Position numbers and translations under genes: made by a program. The notes below the pieces were generated by a model that ran no database searches, had not been told where the DNA came from, and saw nothing but the letters and a program-made list of their open reading frames with translations. Of a stretch of DNA of 64,000 nt, positions 7,734 to 17,050 are shown piece by piece. The DNA is from Rubrivivax sp. (GTDB lineage Bacteria; Pseudomonadota; Gammaproteobacteria; Burkholderiales; Burkholderiaceae_C), in NCBI GenBank assembly GCA_016707445.1, contig JADJHR010000001.1, positions 248,001-312,000 of the forward strand. The letters run 5' to 3'. Within the stretch, counting starts at the first letter, position 1, and each line of letters starts with the position of its first letter.

Positions 7734-8996
7734 CTACGCCACGGCCGGTGTCGCGGGCAGCCTGGGTCTTTTGGGCAGCAGCACCGCAACGACACCGAGC
7801 AGCGGCAGATAGGCGATGGACTGGTAGACGAATTCGATGCTGGTTCGATCGGCCAGAACGCCGAGCACGGCAGCGCCAAGACCGCCCATGCCGAACGCGA
7901 AGCCGAAGAAGAGCCCCGAAACCATTCCGACCTTGCCGGGTATCAATTCCTGCGCATAGACCAGGATGGCGGAGAACGCCGACGACAGGATCAGGCCGAT
8001 GAGGACCGTGAGCACGGTCGTCCAGAACAGGTTCGCGTGCGGCAGCAGCAGCGTGAACGGCGCAATGCCAAGGATCGAAAACCAGATCACGGGCTTGCGG
8101 CCGACCCGGTCCCCCACCGGTCCGCCGAGCAGCGTGCCCAGCGCGGTCGCGAACAGGAACACGAACAGGTGCACTTGCGCATCCCGTACCGACACGCCGA
8201 ACTTCTCGCTCAGGTAGAACGTGTAGAAGGTGGCGAGGCCTGCGACGTAGAAGTACTTCGAGAAGATCAGGACCAGCAGCACGGCGATGGCGCCGAGCAC
8301 GGTCTTGCGCGGGTAGGGCGACGCTTCGGGTGCGGGCCGTGCGCGGCCTCTTGTCGTGTGACCGAAGGCATACCAGCGACTGACGCGCGAAAGCATGAAG
8401 ATGCCCAGCAGCGCAAAGCCTGCGAACCACGCGACGGCATGCTGACCGTAGGGCACGATCACCAGCGCGGCGAGCAGCGGCCCGATGGCGCTGCCGGTGT
8501 TGCCGCCGACCTGGAACATCGACTGCGCAAAACCATGGCGCCCGCCGGACGCCATGCGCGCGACCCGGGATGATTCGGGATGAAACACGGCCGAACCCAG
8601 GCCGACGAACGCGGCGGCAAGCAGCAGCGTGGCGTAATTCGGTGCAAAGGCGAGAAACAGCAGGCCGCACAGGGTCGACGTCATGCCCAGAGGAAGCGAA
8701 TACGGCATCGGCCGCCGGTCGGTATACAGACCGATCAAGGGCTGGAACAAGGACGCCGTGAGCTGGTAGGTGAGCGTGATGAGCCCGATCTGCGTGAACG
8801 ACAGCGAGAACGTGCCCTTCAGCACCGGGTACAGCGCCAGGATCAGCGACTGCATCATGTCGTTGATCAGGTGCGACGCGCTGAGCGCCCCGAGGATGCC
8901 GAGCGCCACCGGTTTCACCGCAACGGCAGCGTCCCGGGGTGCTGTGGCGACCGGCAGAGCACCGGGATCAAGGGCGGTGGTCGAGGGGCGGTTCAT
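7734..8996 (-). CDS. fsr: MFS transporter, fosmidomycin-resistance (Fsr) type
   Basis: 420-residue, 12-helix major facilitator. Diagnostic for the Fsr subgroup are SHLINDMMQSLILALYP in helix 1, the TDRRPMPYSLPLGM loop, and FHPESSRVARMASGGRHG after helix 4. Fsr proteins export small drugs such as fosmidomycin by proton antiport. I chose the ATG at 8996; the frame is open 20 codons further upstream, but that stretch is Ala/Arg-rich and unlike the family. It lies 57 nt beyond the yghU-like gene stop on the same strand. Substrate in this organism is not known from sequence. Confidence 0.88.
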   Translation of the reverse strand: MNRPSTTALDPGALPVATAPRDAAVAVKPVALGILGALSASHLINDMMQSLILALYPVLKGTFSLSFTQIGLITLTYQLTASLFQPLIGLYTDRRPMPYSLPLGMTSTLCGLLFLAFAPNYATLLLAAAFVGLGSAVFHPESSRVARMASGGRHGFAQSMFQVGGNTGSAIGPLLAALVIVPYGQHAVAWFAGFALLGIFMLSRVSRWYAFGHTTRGRARPAPEASPYPRKTVLGAIAVLLVLIFSKYFYVAGLATFYTFYLSEKFGVSVRDAQVHLFVFLFATALGTLLGGPVGDRVGRKPVIWFSILGIAPFTLLLPHANLFWTTVLTVLIGLILSSAFSAILVYAQELIPGKVGMVSGLFFGFAFGMGGLGAAVLGVLADRTSIEFVYQSIAYLPLLGVVAVLLPKRPRLPATPAVA

Positions 8997-9052
8997 GAAG
9001 AGTTTCGCTTCTGTTCGTGCCGCAGTCGGCAAGGCCGTTGAAGGTGCGGGTC

Positions 9053-9895
9053 TCAATCGAAGTCGGCGGCGTCGTGGCGCTCGTGCAGCTGGCTGGCCGG
9101 GTCACCCCAGCTGCGGTTGACCCTGCGGCCGCGTTGCACGGCCGGCCGCTGCGCGATCTGGTCGGCCCAGCGCTGCACGTGGGTGTACTGCTGCACCTGC
9201 AGGAATTCGCCGGCCTCGTACAGCAGGCCCTTGGCCAAAGCGCCGTACCAGGGCCAGACGGCGATGTCGGCGATGCTGTAGTCGTCGCCTGCCAGGCAGG
9301 GGCTTTCGGCCAGCCGGCGATCGAGCACGTCGAGCTGACGTTTGACTTCCATCGCGAAGCGGTCGATCGGGTATTCGAACTTGGCCGGCGCGTAGGCGTA
9401 GAAATGGCCGAAACCGCCGCCCAGGTAGGGTGCACTGCCCATCTGCCAGAACAACCACGACAGGCATTCGGCGCGCTGCGCGGGGGCGGGCGGCAGCAGG
9501 GCGCCGAACTTCTCGGCCAGGTACAGCAGGATCGCACCCGACTCGAACACGCGGATCGGCTCGGGCCCGCTGCGGTCGAGCAAGGCCGGGATCTTCGAGT
9601 TCGGGTTGATGGCGACAAAACCAGTGCCGAACTGATCGCCTTCATTGATGCGGATCGGCCAGGCGTCGTATTCGGCGCCGGCATGACCGAGCGCCAGCAG
9701 TTCTTCCAGCATCACCGTCACCTTCACGCCGTTGGGCGTGGCCAGTGAATACAGCTGCAGCGGGTGCCGGCCCACGGGCAGGGCCTTGTCGTGTGTCGGC
9801 CCCGCGATCGGGCGGTTGATGTTGGTGAACTTGCCGCCGCTCTGCCGATTCCAGGCCCAGACGGCGGGCGGTGTGTAGGCGCTTGAATCGGACAT
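9053..9895 (-). CDS. yghU: Glutathione S-transferase, YghU-type disulfide-bond oxidoreductase
   Basis: 280 residues with the long N-terminal extension of YghU (VWAWNRQSGGKFTNINRP), then a thioredoxin-like domain (LYSLATPNGVKVTVMLEEL, with NPNSKIPAL and the glutathione-gripping FESGAILLYLAEKFG), then an all-helical C-terminal domain with the N-capping box DYSIADIA. YghU enzymes bind two glutathiones and reduce disulfides, and also act on organic hydroperoxides. The nitronate monooxygenase gene ends 45 nt upstream on the same strand, so the two may be co-transcribed as a small detoxification unit. Confidence 0.9.
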   Translation of the reverse strand: MSDSSAYTPPAVWAWNRQSGGKFTNINRPIAGPTHDKALPVGRHPLQLYSLATPNGVKVTVMLEELLALGHAGAEYDAWPIRINEGDQFGTGFVAINPNSKIPALLDRSGPEPIRVFESGAILLYLAEKFGALLPPAPAQRAECLSWLFWQMGSAPYLGGGFGHFYAYAPAKFEYPIDRFAMEVKRQLDVLDRRLAESPCLAGDDYSIADIAVWPWYGALAKGLLYEAGEFLQVQQYTHVQRWADQIAQRPAVQRGRRVNRSWGDPASQLHERHDAADFD

Positions 9896-9940
9896 GCCGG
9901 ATGCTCCAGGGTGGTGGCCGCTGCGACGCGCTGGGGCCGC

Positions 9941-10918
9941 TCAGCCCGCGGCAAAGCCGCGCAGACGCTGGCCGATGGTGGCCTCGGCCTCGGCCATGAT
10001 GCGGTCGATCAGCTGTTTGACGGTAGGCACGTCGTGGATCAGGCCGGCCACCATGCCGCAGCTCCAGGCGCCGGCGTCCATCGCGCCCTCCAGCATGATC
10101 TTCGGGTACACGCCGGCCACCTCGTCGATGATGTCCTCGAACTTCAGCTGCGCGCCCAGCTCGCGCTCCTTGGCCAGCAGGCGTTCGACGGCGGCGTTGT
10201 TCAGCACGCGCTCGGTGTTGCGCAGCGGACGCATCACCAGCCGGGTGTCGAGTTCGCTGGCCGCCACGATGGCCTGCTTGACGGCGTCGTGCACCGGCGC
10301 CTCTTGCGTGGCGATGAAGCGCGTGCCCATGTTCATGCCTTCGGCGCCCAGCGCCAGCGCGGCCACCAGGCTGCGCCCGTCGGCCATGCCGCCGCTGGCC
10401 ACGAACGGGATCTTCAGCTCGTCGGCGGCGCGCGGCAGCAGGATGAAGTTGGGCACGTCGTCCTCGCCCGGGTGGCCGCCGCACTCGAAGCCGTCGACGC
10501 TGACGGCATCGCAGCCGATGCTCTGCGCCTTCAGCGAATGGCGCACCGAGGTGCATTTGTGGATCACCTTGATGCCGGCCTCGTGCAGCGCCGGCAGCCA
10601 CTTCTGCGGGTTGTTGCCGGCGGTCTCGACGGCCTTGATGCCGCCGTCGATGATGGCCCGGATGTAGCCCGGGTAGTCGGGCGACGCCACCGTGGGCAGG
10701 AAGGTCAGATTGACGCCGAAGGGCTTGTCGGTCATCGCGCGGCAACGCTTGATCTCATTCGCCAGCAGTTCCGGCGTGCGCTGCGTCAGCCCGGTGATGA
10801 TGCCCAGCCCGCCGGCGTTGGACACCGCCGCCGCCAGCTCGGCAAAACCGACGTAGTGCATGCCACCCTGGATGATGGGGTGCTGGATGCCGAACAGCTC
10901 GGTGATGCGGGTCTTCAT
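9941..10918 (-). CDS. Nitronate monooxygenase family FMN enzyme
   Basis: FMN-dependent TIM-barrel oxygenase of the 2-nitropropane dioxygenase family, which oxidises alkyl nitronates. Seen: QGGMHYVG at the N-terminus, the HKCTSVRHS strand, CGGHPGEDDV, VASGGMADGR and GAEGMNMGTRF, the last two forming the phosphate-binding end. 325 residues from the ATG at 10918, with AGGAG 9 nt ahead; a GTG six bases upstream is the other option. The family also contains enoyl-ACP reductase (FabK)-like and uncharacterised members, so the exact substrate is open. Confidence 0.87.
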   Translation of the reverse strand: MKTRITELFGIQHPIIQGGMHYVGFAELAAAVSNAGGLGIITGLTQRTPELLANEIKRCRAMTDKPFGVNLTFLPTVASPDYPGYIRAIIDGGIKAVETAGNNPQKWLPALHEAGIKVIHKCTSVRHSLKAQSIGCDAVSVDGFECGGHPGEDDVPNFILLPRAADELKIPFVASGGMADGRSLVAALALGAEGMNMGTRFIATQEAPVHDAVKQAIVAASELDTRLVMRPLRNTERVLNNAAVERLLAKERELGAQLKFEDIIDEVAGVYPKIMLEGAMDAGAWSCGMVAGLIHDVPTVKQLIDRIMAEAEATIGQRLRGFAAG

Positions 10919-10959
10919 GAACACGGTCTCCTGCGGGAATGAATGGGGTTCAGGGGTAC

Positions 10960-12036
10960 TCAGCCGGCCGCGGCCCGATACCAGCGCACGCCGGCGTCGT
11001 CGAGTTCGGCGCTGGCCTCGCCGCGCTGCAGCAGGTGGTTTAGGCAGGCGATGCTCTCGCCGGTGGCCATGCCCAGCAGGCCGACGTCGGCGTCGCCGAT
11101 CTGGCGCGCGAACAGGGCACCGAAGACGTCGATCGCGCGCCGTGGCTCGCTCAAGCGCCGAAGCAGGCGTTGCAGCGCACGTTCCTGGCCGCTGGCCAAT
11201 GCGTCCAGCCTCGTGTGCAGGCCGCGGAAGGGCTCGTTGTGCGACGGCAGCACCAGCACGTCGTCGCTGACCAGTTGCCTGAGCTTGGCCAGCGACGCCA
11301 GCCAGTCGCCCATCGGATCGGCATCGGGCTCGATCGGGTTGACTGAAACGTTGGATGAAATGCGGGGCAGCACCTGATCACCGCTGATCAGCAGCTTCTG
11401 TTCGGGGCAGAACAGGCAGGCGTGTTCGGGTGAATGGCCGTTGCCGACGACGACCTGCCAGCGCCGGCCGCCGATCGTCAGTTCGTCGCCATCGGCAAGC
11501 CGACGGTAACTCTCGGGCAGCGGGTGGATGAGCTTGCCGAAGTTGCCGAAGCGCGCGCGGTAGGTCTCGATGGCTTCGTCGCTCCAGCCGGCATGGCGAT
11601 AGAACTGGATCGCGTCGGGCGGCGCCTCGCGCCCGGTGTCGGCGGCCATCACACGGCAGCTCAGGTATTCCAGCCGCGTCATCCACAGGCGCACGCCGAA
11701 CTTGCGCGTGATCCAGCCGGCCATGCCGACATGATCGGGATGCATGTGCGTGACGAACACGCGCGTCGGCGCCTGCCCCTCGGGCAAGGCCGCGAAGATG
11801 TCGTGCCAGACGGCGGCGCCGTCATCGGTGCGCGTGCCGGTGTCGACGATCGCGTAGCCGCTGTCATCATCCAGTGTCCACAGGTTGATGTGGTCCAGTG
11901 CGAAAGGCAGCGGCATGCGGATCCAGTGCACACCGGGGGCGACCTGCAGGCGCTGGGCCCGGGTCGGCAGTTCGGAAAAGGGGTAGACCAGCCGGGGCCG
12001 GTCGGCTGGGGTGGCGTCGAGCGATGCGTCTGACAT
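10960..12036 (-). CDS. MBL-fold metallo-hydrolase
   Basis: 358-residue metallo-beta-lactamase-fold enzyme. The di-metal motif HMHPDH lies near residue 99, a second His follows in VGNGHSPEHAC, a bridging Asp in ISGDQVLP and a final His in LPSHNEPF. The C-terminal winged-helix-like segment after about residue 270 (LLGMATGESIACLNHLL) is typical of the LACTB2-type subgroup. The ATG at 12036 was chosen because the frame upstream is Arg/Pro-rich without conserved sequence. It may follow into the nitronate monooxygenase gene 41 nt downstream. Substrate unknown. Confidence 0.85.
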   Translation of the reverse strand: MSDASLDATPADRPRLVYPFSELPTRAQRLQVAPGVHWIRMPLPFALDHINLWTLDDDSGYAIVDTGTRTDDGAAVWHDIFAALPEGQAPTRVFVTHMHPDHVGMAGWITRKFGVRLWMTRLEYLSCRVMAADTGREAPPDAIQFYRHAGWSDEAIETYRARFGNFGKLIHPLPESYRRLADGDELTIGGRRWQVVVGNGHSPEHACLFCPEQKLLISGDQVLPRISSNVSVNPIEPDADPMGDWLASLAKLRQLVSDDVLVLPSHNEPFRGLHTRLDALASGQERALQRLLRRLSEPRRAIDVFGALFARQIGDADVGLLGMATGESIACLNHLLQRGEASAELDDAGVRWYRAAAG

Positions 12037-12177
12037 GGGGGCGGGTGCTGCTGTGGTCGCGGGCCCAAGTGTCGCTGCAATCGCGGCCACCACCCGGTCG
12101 CCGCGGCGACAGACACATGCCGGTGACATTGGCGCCCCAGCATTCAGCACTTGCCCGCCGGCCTGAACGGAGATTCG

Positions 12178-13146
12178 ATGCCCACCAGCCCAGAGCGAAC
12201 TGCTGCCGCCGTGGCGCTGAACCGTTTCGGCCTCGGTGTTCGCAGCGGCGAGCTCCTGCCTGCCGACCCCCGGGCTGGCTGCTCGCGCAGTTCGATCGTT
12301 ACGCACCGGCCACGCCGCCCTGGCAAGCCCAGCCTGGCAGCGCGGCGCTGGTGATCGAGTACGTCGACTACCAGCGCGCCCTGCGCCAGGCCGGCGCCGA
12401 CACCGACCCCATGCTGCGCCAGCAACAGCGCCGGCAGACCCAGGCCTGCTACCGCTCGGCCGTCGATGCCCGCGTGCAAAGTGCGCTGACCACGCCCGCA
12501 CCGTTTGTCATCTCTGGGGCCCGACAGTGCGATCGGCCAACGCGCCGCCCGGAATAACCCCGCGCGCCCACGGGGCCTGAACGAGAACCTGGCGCGAGAA
12601 GTCCTGGAGCTGCACACGCTGGGCGTGCGCAGTGGCTACGGCCAGCAGGATGTCGTTGCGCTGGCGCGCCACTTCGTCGCCGACACCCCGCCGCCGGCGC
12701 TGCGCGGCGCAGCCGAGGTGAATGCCTATGCGCCCTCGGCGCTGCGGCCGGCCAGTGAAGATCTGCTGCAACGCGTGCAGCAGCTGTACGCAACCGACGC
12801 GCAGCTGCATGCGATGTGGACGGCGGCGCTGCAGGCGCGCGGCATGGCCGGGCCGGCGCTGCGCCAGAGCCCGGCCGACCTGGGCGAGCTGGCGGCGCGC
12901 TTTCTGGTGCAGCCGGCGGGCCCGCGCATCGCCATGCTCGAAACCGGCGGCTGGGACACGCACAGCGCGCAAGCCCCGCGCCTGGCCAACCAGCTGAAGG
13001 CGCTGGATGCGCTTCTGGCTGCGCTGCACGTGGGCCTGGGGGCCCATTGGGCCGAGACCTTCGGGCTCGACTCCGAGCGTGTGGCGCGCGCGCTGTTTCC
13101 GCCGCAGCCGGCCTTGCCCGCCTTGCCGCGGCTTCTGCGCAGCTGA
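12178..13146 (+). pseudogene. Collapsed DUF1800 + DUF1501 gene pair
   Basis: Starts as a DUF1800 protein (VALNRFGLG), shifts frame at a C5 run (12267-12271) into WLLAQFD, and continues to VDARVQSALTTPAPF near 12510. It then jumps to a later part of the same domain (GPDSAIGQRAARN, LNENLAREVLELHTLG). After ALARHFVADTPPPAL (about 12700) it passes directly into the C-terminal half of a DUF1501 protein (LLQRVQQLYATDAQ, MLETGGWDTHSAQAPRL) and ends with SERVARALFP. The two families are normally separate neighbouring genes of about 450 and 400 codons. Several internal deletions have fused what is left into under 1 kb. The last 213 codons remain one open frame. Confidence 0.8.
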
Positions 13147-13150
13147 GAGG

Positions 13151-13176
13151 GCGGCGGCGCCGGCGAACGCCGCCGC
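13151..13176. terminator. GC-rich hairpin between convergent units
   Basis: Perfect 9-bp inverted repeat GCGGCGGCG / CGCCGCCGC with an 8-nt loop, starting 5 nt after the stop of the DUF1800/DUF1501 remnant and facing the 3' end of the kinase gene on the other strand. Position suggests a bidirectional terminator; no T-tract follows, so it could also be a mere stem-loop. Confidence 0.45.
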
Positions 13177-13223
13177 GTGACCAATGGGCGCTACAAGGCC
13201 ATCCGGCCCGGCAGCGTGATCGC

Positions 13224-14420
13224 TCAGGGTGACTGCGATGGCCAGGCCAGCAGCGGCAGGCGCACGTCGAGGCGTGATGCACGATCGTCGATTCGCCCGC
13301 TGTCGATGCGGCCGCCGAACAGGTGCACCAGGCCCCGCCAGGTTGCGTTGGTGTTGCCCAGCGCCGCTTCTTCGACGCCGTCGTGCGTGAGCGTCAGGCG
13401 GTATTCGTCGCGCCCCTGGTGCAGGTGCAGACCCACTTCCCGGGCACCGCTGCGCAAAACCAGGGCAGCCAGCGTTTCCTGCACGATGCGGTACAACGCG
13501 GCCGAGGCGTCGGGTCCGAGCGAGGGTTCGTCCTCGTCGGTGCGCTGCGTGATGTGCACACCACTGCGTCGGGCGGTATCACGCACCAGTGCATCGATCG
13601 CCGCGTTGAAGCCGAGGTCGTCGAGCATGGGTGGCCCCAGGTCGGCAGCGATGCGTCGCACCGTGGCGATGGCCTGGTCCACGGTGCCGAGCAGGGTCAC
13701 GGTGCGCTGCGCCGCCTGGGGCAGCGAGAGCACCTTGCCACGGTGCGCGATCTCCATCTTCAGCGCGCTCAGTCGCTGGCCGAGATCTTCGTGCAACTCG
13801 CGCGCCACGCGCCTGCGCTCGGCTTCACGGGTCAGCACCGCGGTCTGCGCAACCTGCCGGGTTGTCTCGGCCAAGTGGCGCTGCGTCAGGTCGACCGCCG
13901 TGACGCGCAGCAGGGGCTGGCCGTCGGTGCCGTCGCTGCGCAGACTGTCGAGCTGCACCAGCGGGATGTCACCGCCGCGTCGGCGCAGCGCGAGTTCGAC
14001 CCGTTGCGGCCCGGTCTGCTGCAGCGCGTGGCTCAGGTGCTGCTGCCAGGTTTCGGCTGCAGCCGGCGCGATGAAGCGCACGAAGGGCTGGCCGATCAGT
14101 TCCGGCCGCAGCCGTCCGAACAAGCCGGCGGCCGTGAGATTGGCTTCGACCACGAACCCTGTCTCGTTCAGCGTGAGGTAGGCCACAGGCGCGAAGTCGT
14201 ACAGGTCCACGCAGCGGTCGCGCGCGGCTGCGAGTTCGAACTGGGTGTGCCGCAAGGTCTGGTTCTGAGCCTCCAGCTCGGCCTGATTCATCTGCAGTTC
14301 GTGCGCCAGCGCAGCGGCAGACCGCTGGCGCCGCGGCTTGGTCGCTGTCTTGCCGGTCGCGACATCGACCCTGCGTTGGCCCTTTGCAGTGGGGTGCGTC
14401 ACCGCTGAAACCTGCCCCAT
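13224..14420 (-). CDS. PAS-containing histidine kinase-like protein with degenerate ATPase domain
   Basis: 398 residues: a basic N-terminus, a coiled segment (about 35-70), a PAS domain (about 70-185; FAPVAYLTLNETGFVVEAN), then a HisKA_3 helix of the NarX/UhpB class with the phospho-acceptor site ARELHEDLGQRLSALK. The ATP-binding domain is eroded: the N-box reads QETLAALVLRSGA, with Ala where the paralogue at 15392-16921 has Asn (QEALTNVGRHAQA), and the DDGIGF G-box is replaced by HDGVEEA. It probably cannot bind ATP well and may act as a sensor partner of the neighbouring kinase or be losing function. It lies 246 nt downstream of the response regulator, same strand. Confidence 0.82.
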   Translation of the reverse strand: MGQVSAVTHPTAKGQRRVDVATGKTATKPRRQRSAAALAHELQMNQAELEAQNQTLRHTQFELAAARDRCVDLYDFAPVAYLTLNETGFVVEANLTAAGLFGRLRPELIGQPFVRFIAPAAAETWQQHLSHALQQTGPQRVELALRRRGGDIPLVQLDSLRSDGTDGQPLLRVTAVDLTQRHLAETTRQVAQTAVLTREAERRRVARELHEDLGQRLSALKMEIAHRGKVLSLPQAAQRTVTLLGTVDQAIATVRRIAADLGPPMLDDLGFNAAIDALVRDTARRSGVHITQRTDEDEPSLGPDASAALYRIVQETLAALVLRSGAREVGLHLHQGRDEYRLTLTHDGVEEAALGNTNATWRGLVHLFGGRIDSGRIDDRASRLDVRLPLLAWPSQSP

Positions 14421-14666
14421 CGTTCGACTCCGTGAATGTCAAGCCATTGGCCTGCCGGTTCAGCGTGCACGCTGTTTGCAGGGGCCCGACTGCAGGAAGG
14501 TGGGCAACTGAAAGGGAATGTTGATCGGGCTCAGATCGTTCATGGCCGCTCCTGGAGGCAAACGGGAAGGCGATCACGTCGCCAGAGCCGATTCTTCGCG
14601 GACCTGCGCAGCATCGCTTGAGTGTGCGCAATGCCGGTGCGCGCGGCGCCACGACCGCGCGGTGTC

Positions 14667-15395
14667 TCAGAACAATTCACCAAGCCCGGAGTCGGTGCTC
14701 CAGCCCGCAGGCCGTTCAGCGCCGTCGCCCGGCAGCGCATCGGCATGCAGACCGTGGGTCAGGCCGTAGCGGATCAGTGCCGCCGTGCTGTCCAGCGACA
14801 GCTTGGCCATGATGCGTGTCTTGTGCGTGCTGATCGTCTTGTGCGACAGGTGCAGCGCACGTGCGATGTCGGTGGCACGCTGGCCGGCGATCAGGCGCTG
14901 CAGGATGTCGAACTCGCGTGTGGTCAGGCGCGCATGCGGGGGTTCGTCGGCCGGCTTGTTGAGCTGCATCACGACGCGTTCGGCCAGCGCCGCGCTCACG
15001 TAGGCGCCGCCGCTCGCCACCTTGTGCACGGCCTGGATCAACTCGTCGGCCGCGCTGTCTTTCGTGAGATAGCCGTTTGCGCCGGCCTTGAAGGCGCGCA
15101 GCGCGTACGCATCCTCGGCATGCATGGTCAGCACCAGCAGCGGCAGCTGCGCGAACTCGGCGCGCACGCGCGCAATCAGGTCCAGCCCGTTCATGCCGGG
15201 CATCGACAAGTCGACGATCGCGAGGTCGAAGCGCGCGCGGCGCAGGGCATCGAGAGCGCCGAAACCCGAGCTGGCCTCGGCCACGGTCCAGCCGGCGTCG
15301 CTGCAGGTCAGGATGTGCTTGAGACCCTCGCGTACCGTGGTGTGGTCGTCCACCAGCAGCAGATGCAGGCCCTGGGGCGTGGACACGAGGGTCAT
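14667..15395 (-). CDS. NarL/LuxR-family response regulator
   Basis: 242 residues. The receiver domain occupies about 1-130, with acidic pocket VDDH, phospho-acceptor Asp in IVDLSMPG, and the conserved Lys in YLTKD. A LuxR-type helix-turn-helix follows (LTTREFDILQRLIAGQRATDIARAL and HLSHKTISTHK). It is a DNA-binding transcription factor switched by phosphorylation. Its ATG overlaps the stop of the kinase at 15392-16921 (ATGA), so the two form a translationally coupled pair. Targets are not visible; the 20-bp palindrome upstream of the kinase gene is a candidate site. Confidence 0.93.
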   Translation of the reverse strand: MTLVSTPQGLHLLLVDDHTTVREGLKHILTCSDAGWTVAEASSGFGALDALRRARFDLAIVDLSMPGMNGLDLIARVRAEFAQLPLLVLTMHAEDAYALRAFKAGANGYLTKDSAADELIQAVHKVASGGAYVSAALAERVVMQLNKPADEPPHARLTTREFDILQRLIAGQRATDIARALHLSHKTISTHKTRIMAKLSLDSTAALIRYGLTHGLHADALPGDGAERPAGWSTDSGLGELF

Positions 15396-16921
15396 GGCGT
15401 GGCGGCAGCCAGTGGCAGTCGCACCGTGATGCGCCCGCCGCCGCCGACGGGGTTGTCGATGTTGAAGCTGCCGCCCAGCATGTGCACGCGCTCGCGCATG
15501 CCCAGCAGGCCGAAGCGGCCGTCGTGCAGGGCCGAGCGGTCAGGGAAGCCGATGCCGTCGTCGCGCACCGACAGCACGATCTCCTGCTTGACACAGCGCA
15601 GCGTGATGCGGGCCGCGCCAGCCTGGGCATGACGACCGACATTCGTCAGCGCTTCCTGCACCATGCGGTACAGCGCGATCGTGGTCTGCTCGGAAAGCGC
15701 CGCTCGGCTGCATTGCAGATCGACGCTGATCTCGATGCCCAGCTGCGCCGCCGTCTCGCGCGCCAGGGTTTCGATGGCCGCGTCCAGCCCCAGGTCGTCC
15801 AGCATCAAGGGGCGCAGGTTGGCGGCGATCCGACGCATCGCGATCACCATCTCGTCGACCATGGCGATGGCATGCGCAATCGTGTCGCCGGGCCGCTTGA
15901 GCGACAGCTTGAGGGCACTCAGGCGTTGCCCGAGTTCGTCGTGCAACTCGCGTGCGAGGTGCCGGCGCTCATCTTCGCGCGCGTCGACCAGGTTGGCAGA
16001 CAGGCGGCGCAACTCGAGCCGGCGTGCGTGCTCGTGACGCTGCTGAAGCCGCCGCGGCGTGACGTCGGTGATGAGCAGATGCACGGCGGCGGCAGTTCCC
16101 GGAAGGGTCGAGCTTCGGATCTCCACCTCGCGCCGCTCGCCATCGGCGCGCACCACCGTGCCCTCCACGGCAGCACCGTTGGACTGCTTGCGCAGCGCCG
16201 CGTTGATCTGTGTCTGCAGCGCCGCATGCGACCCCGGGTCCAGCAGCTCGGCCAGGCGCCGTCCCGCCAGGTCGCTCCCAACTGCCACACCGGCCAGCAC
16301 GCAGGCCGCACGGTTGGCATAGGTGATGCGTTCGTCTTCACAGACCCAGACTGCGATCGGTGTCAGCTCGAGCAGCCCGTGCAAGCGTCCGGACAAGGAG
16401 GCCACTTCGTCCTGCAGGGCGCGCTCGTGGCTGAGGTCGCGGATCAAGGCCACGAACAAGGGGTGCACCTGATTGCCCGCGCGCAACTCGATGCGCGAGA
16501 TGCTGGCCTCGGCCGGAAAGACCTCACCGTCGCTGCGCAAGCCCTGGATCGACAGGCCCTCGCAGCGGCTGTGCTCGGCAGCTCCCGATGCCACAAAGCG
16601 GCGTACATGCTCGTCATGAGCCGGGCGCAACCCTTGCGGTATCAGCGCCGACAGGGCCTGCCCGACAAGCGGCGTGGCCTCGCAACGGAACATGCGCTGT
16701 GCAGCGGGATTCATGGCCACGATGAGCTGCTGGGCGTCCACGGTCACCATGGCCTCGCGTGCAGCCTGCATCACCGCAAGCAGCGGCGGGTCGAACAGTG
16801 GCCAAGGTTCACGGGGGGCGGGCAACACGGGGCTCAAGGTGTTCGGCGGTAAGAGGCCCGAGTCTAGTCTTGCCCCCTCGGGCGACGGCGGCGATGGTGA
16901 CGCCGACGAAGGTGGCGCCAT
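15392..16921 (-). CDS. PAS-domain sensor histidine kinase (NarX/UhpB class)
   Basis: 509-residue kinase without clear membrane helices, hence probably cytoplasmic. Two PAS domains (about 60-175, AMVTVDAQQLIVAMNPAAQRM; about 185-300, VWVCEDERITYANRAACVL) precede HisKA_3 (HLARELHDELGQRLSALK). The HATPase domain is intact, with QEALTNVGRHA and DDGIGF. I start at the ATG at 16921 before a Ser/Pro-rich leader; the frame is open 35 codons further. It phosphorylates the regulator encoded by the overlapping next gene. Signal unknown; PAS domains often bind haem, flavin or small ligands, but no ligand residues are evident. Confidence 0.92.
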   Translation of the reverse strand: MAPPSSASPSPPSPEGARLDSGLLPPNTLSPVLPAPREPWPLFDPPLLAVMQAAREAMVTVDAQQLIVAMNPAAQRMFRCEATPLVGQALSALIPQGLRPAHDEHVRRFVASGAAEHSRCEGLSIQGLRSDGEVFPAEASISRIELRAGNQVHPLFVALIRDLSHERALQDEVASLSGRLHGLLELTPIAVWVCEDERITYANRAACVLAGVAVGSDLAGRRLAELLDPGSHAALQTQINAALRKQSNGAAVEGTVVRADGERREVEIRSSTLPGTAAAVHLLITDVTPRRLQQRHEHARRLELRRLSANLVDAREDERRHLARELHDELGQRLSALKLSLKRPGDTIAHAIAMVDEMVIAMRRIAANLRPLMLDDLGLDAAIETLARETAAQLGIEISVDLQCSRAALSEQTTIALYRMVQEALTNVGRHAQAGAARITLRCVKQEIVLSVRDDGIGFPDRSALHDGRFGLLGMRERVHMLGGSFNIDNPVGGGGRITVRLPLAAATP

Positions 16922-17050
16922 CGCTTGAGCGCACTCCAGATCGGCTCGGCAATCCGGGTCTACACCGCAGCCGGCTGGTGGTCGGTGCGGCGGTGCGCGG
17001 CCTGAGGGGCGCATTGGACTTCCCACGGCAGCCGTTGCCTGCGGCCGTCC

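Noticed and set aside
9911..10942. Long plus-strand frame opposite the nitronate monooxygenase gene
   Set aside because: Composition is His/Arg/Gly-rich without recognised motif; the minus-strand gene explains the region.
12505..13146. A new intact 213-residue protein
   Set aside because: It is made of fragments of DUF1800 and DUF1501 joined in frame, with the domain cores missing.
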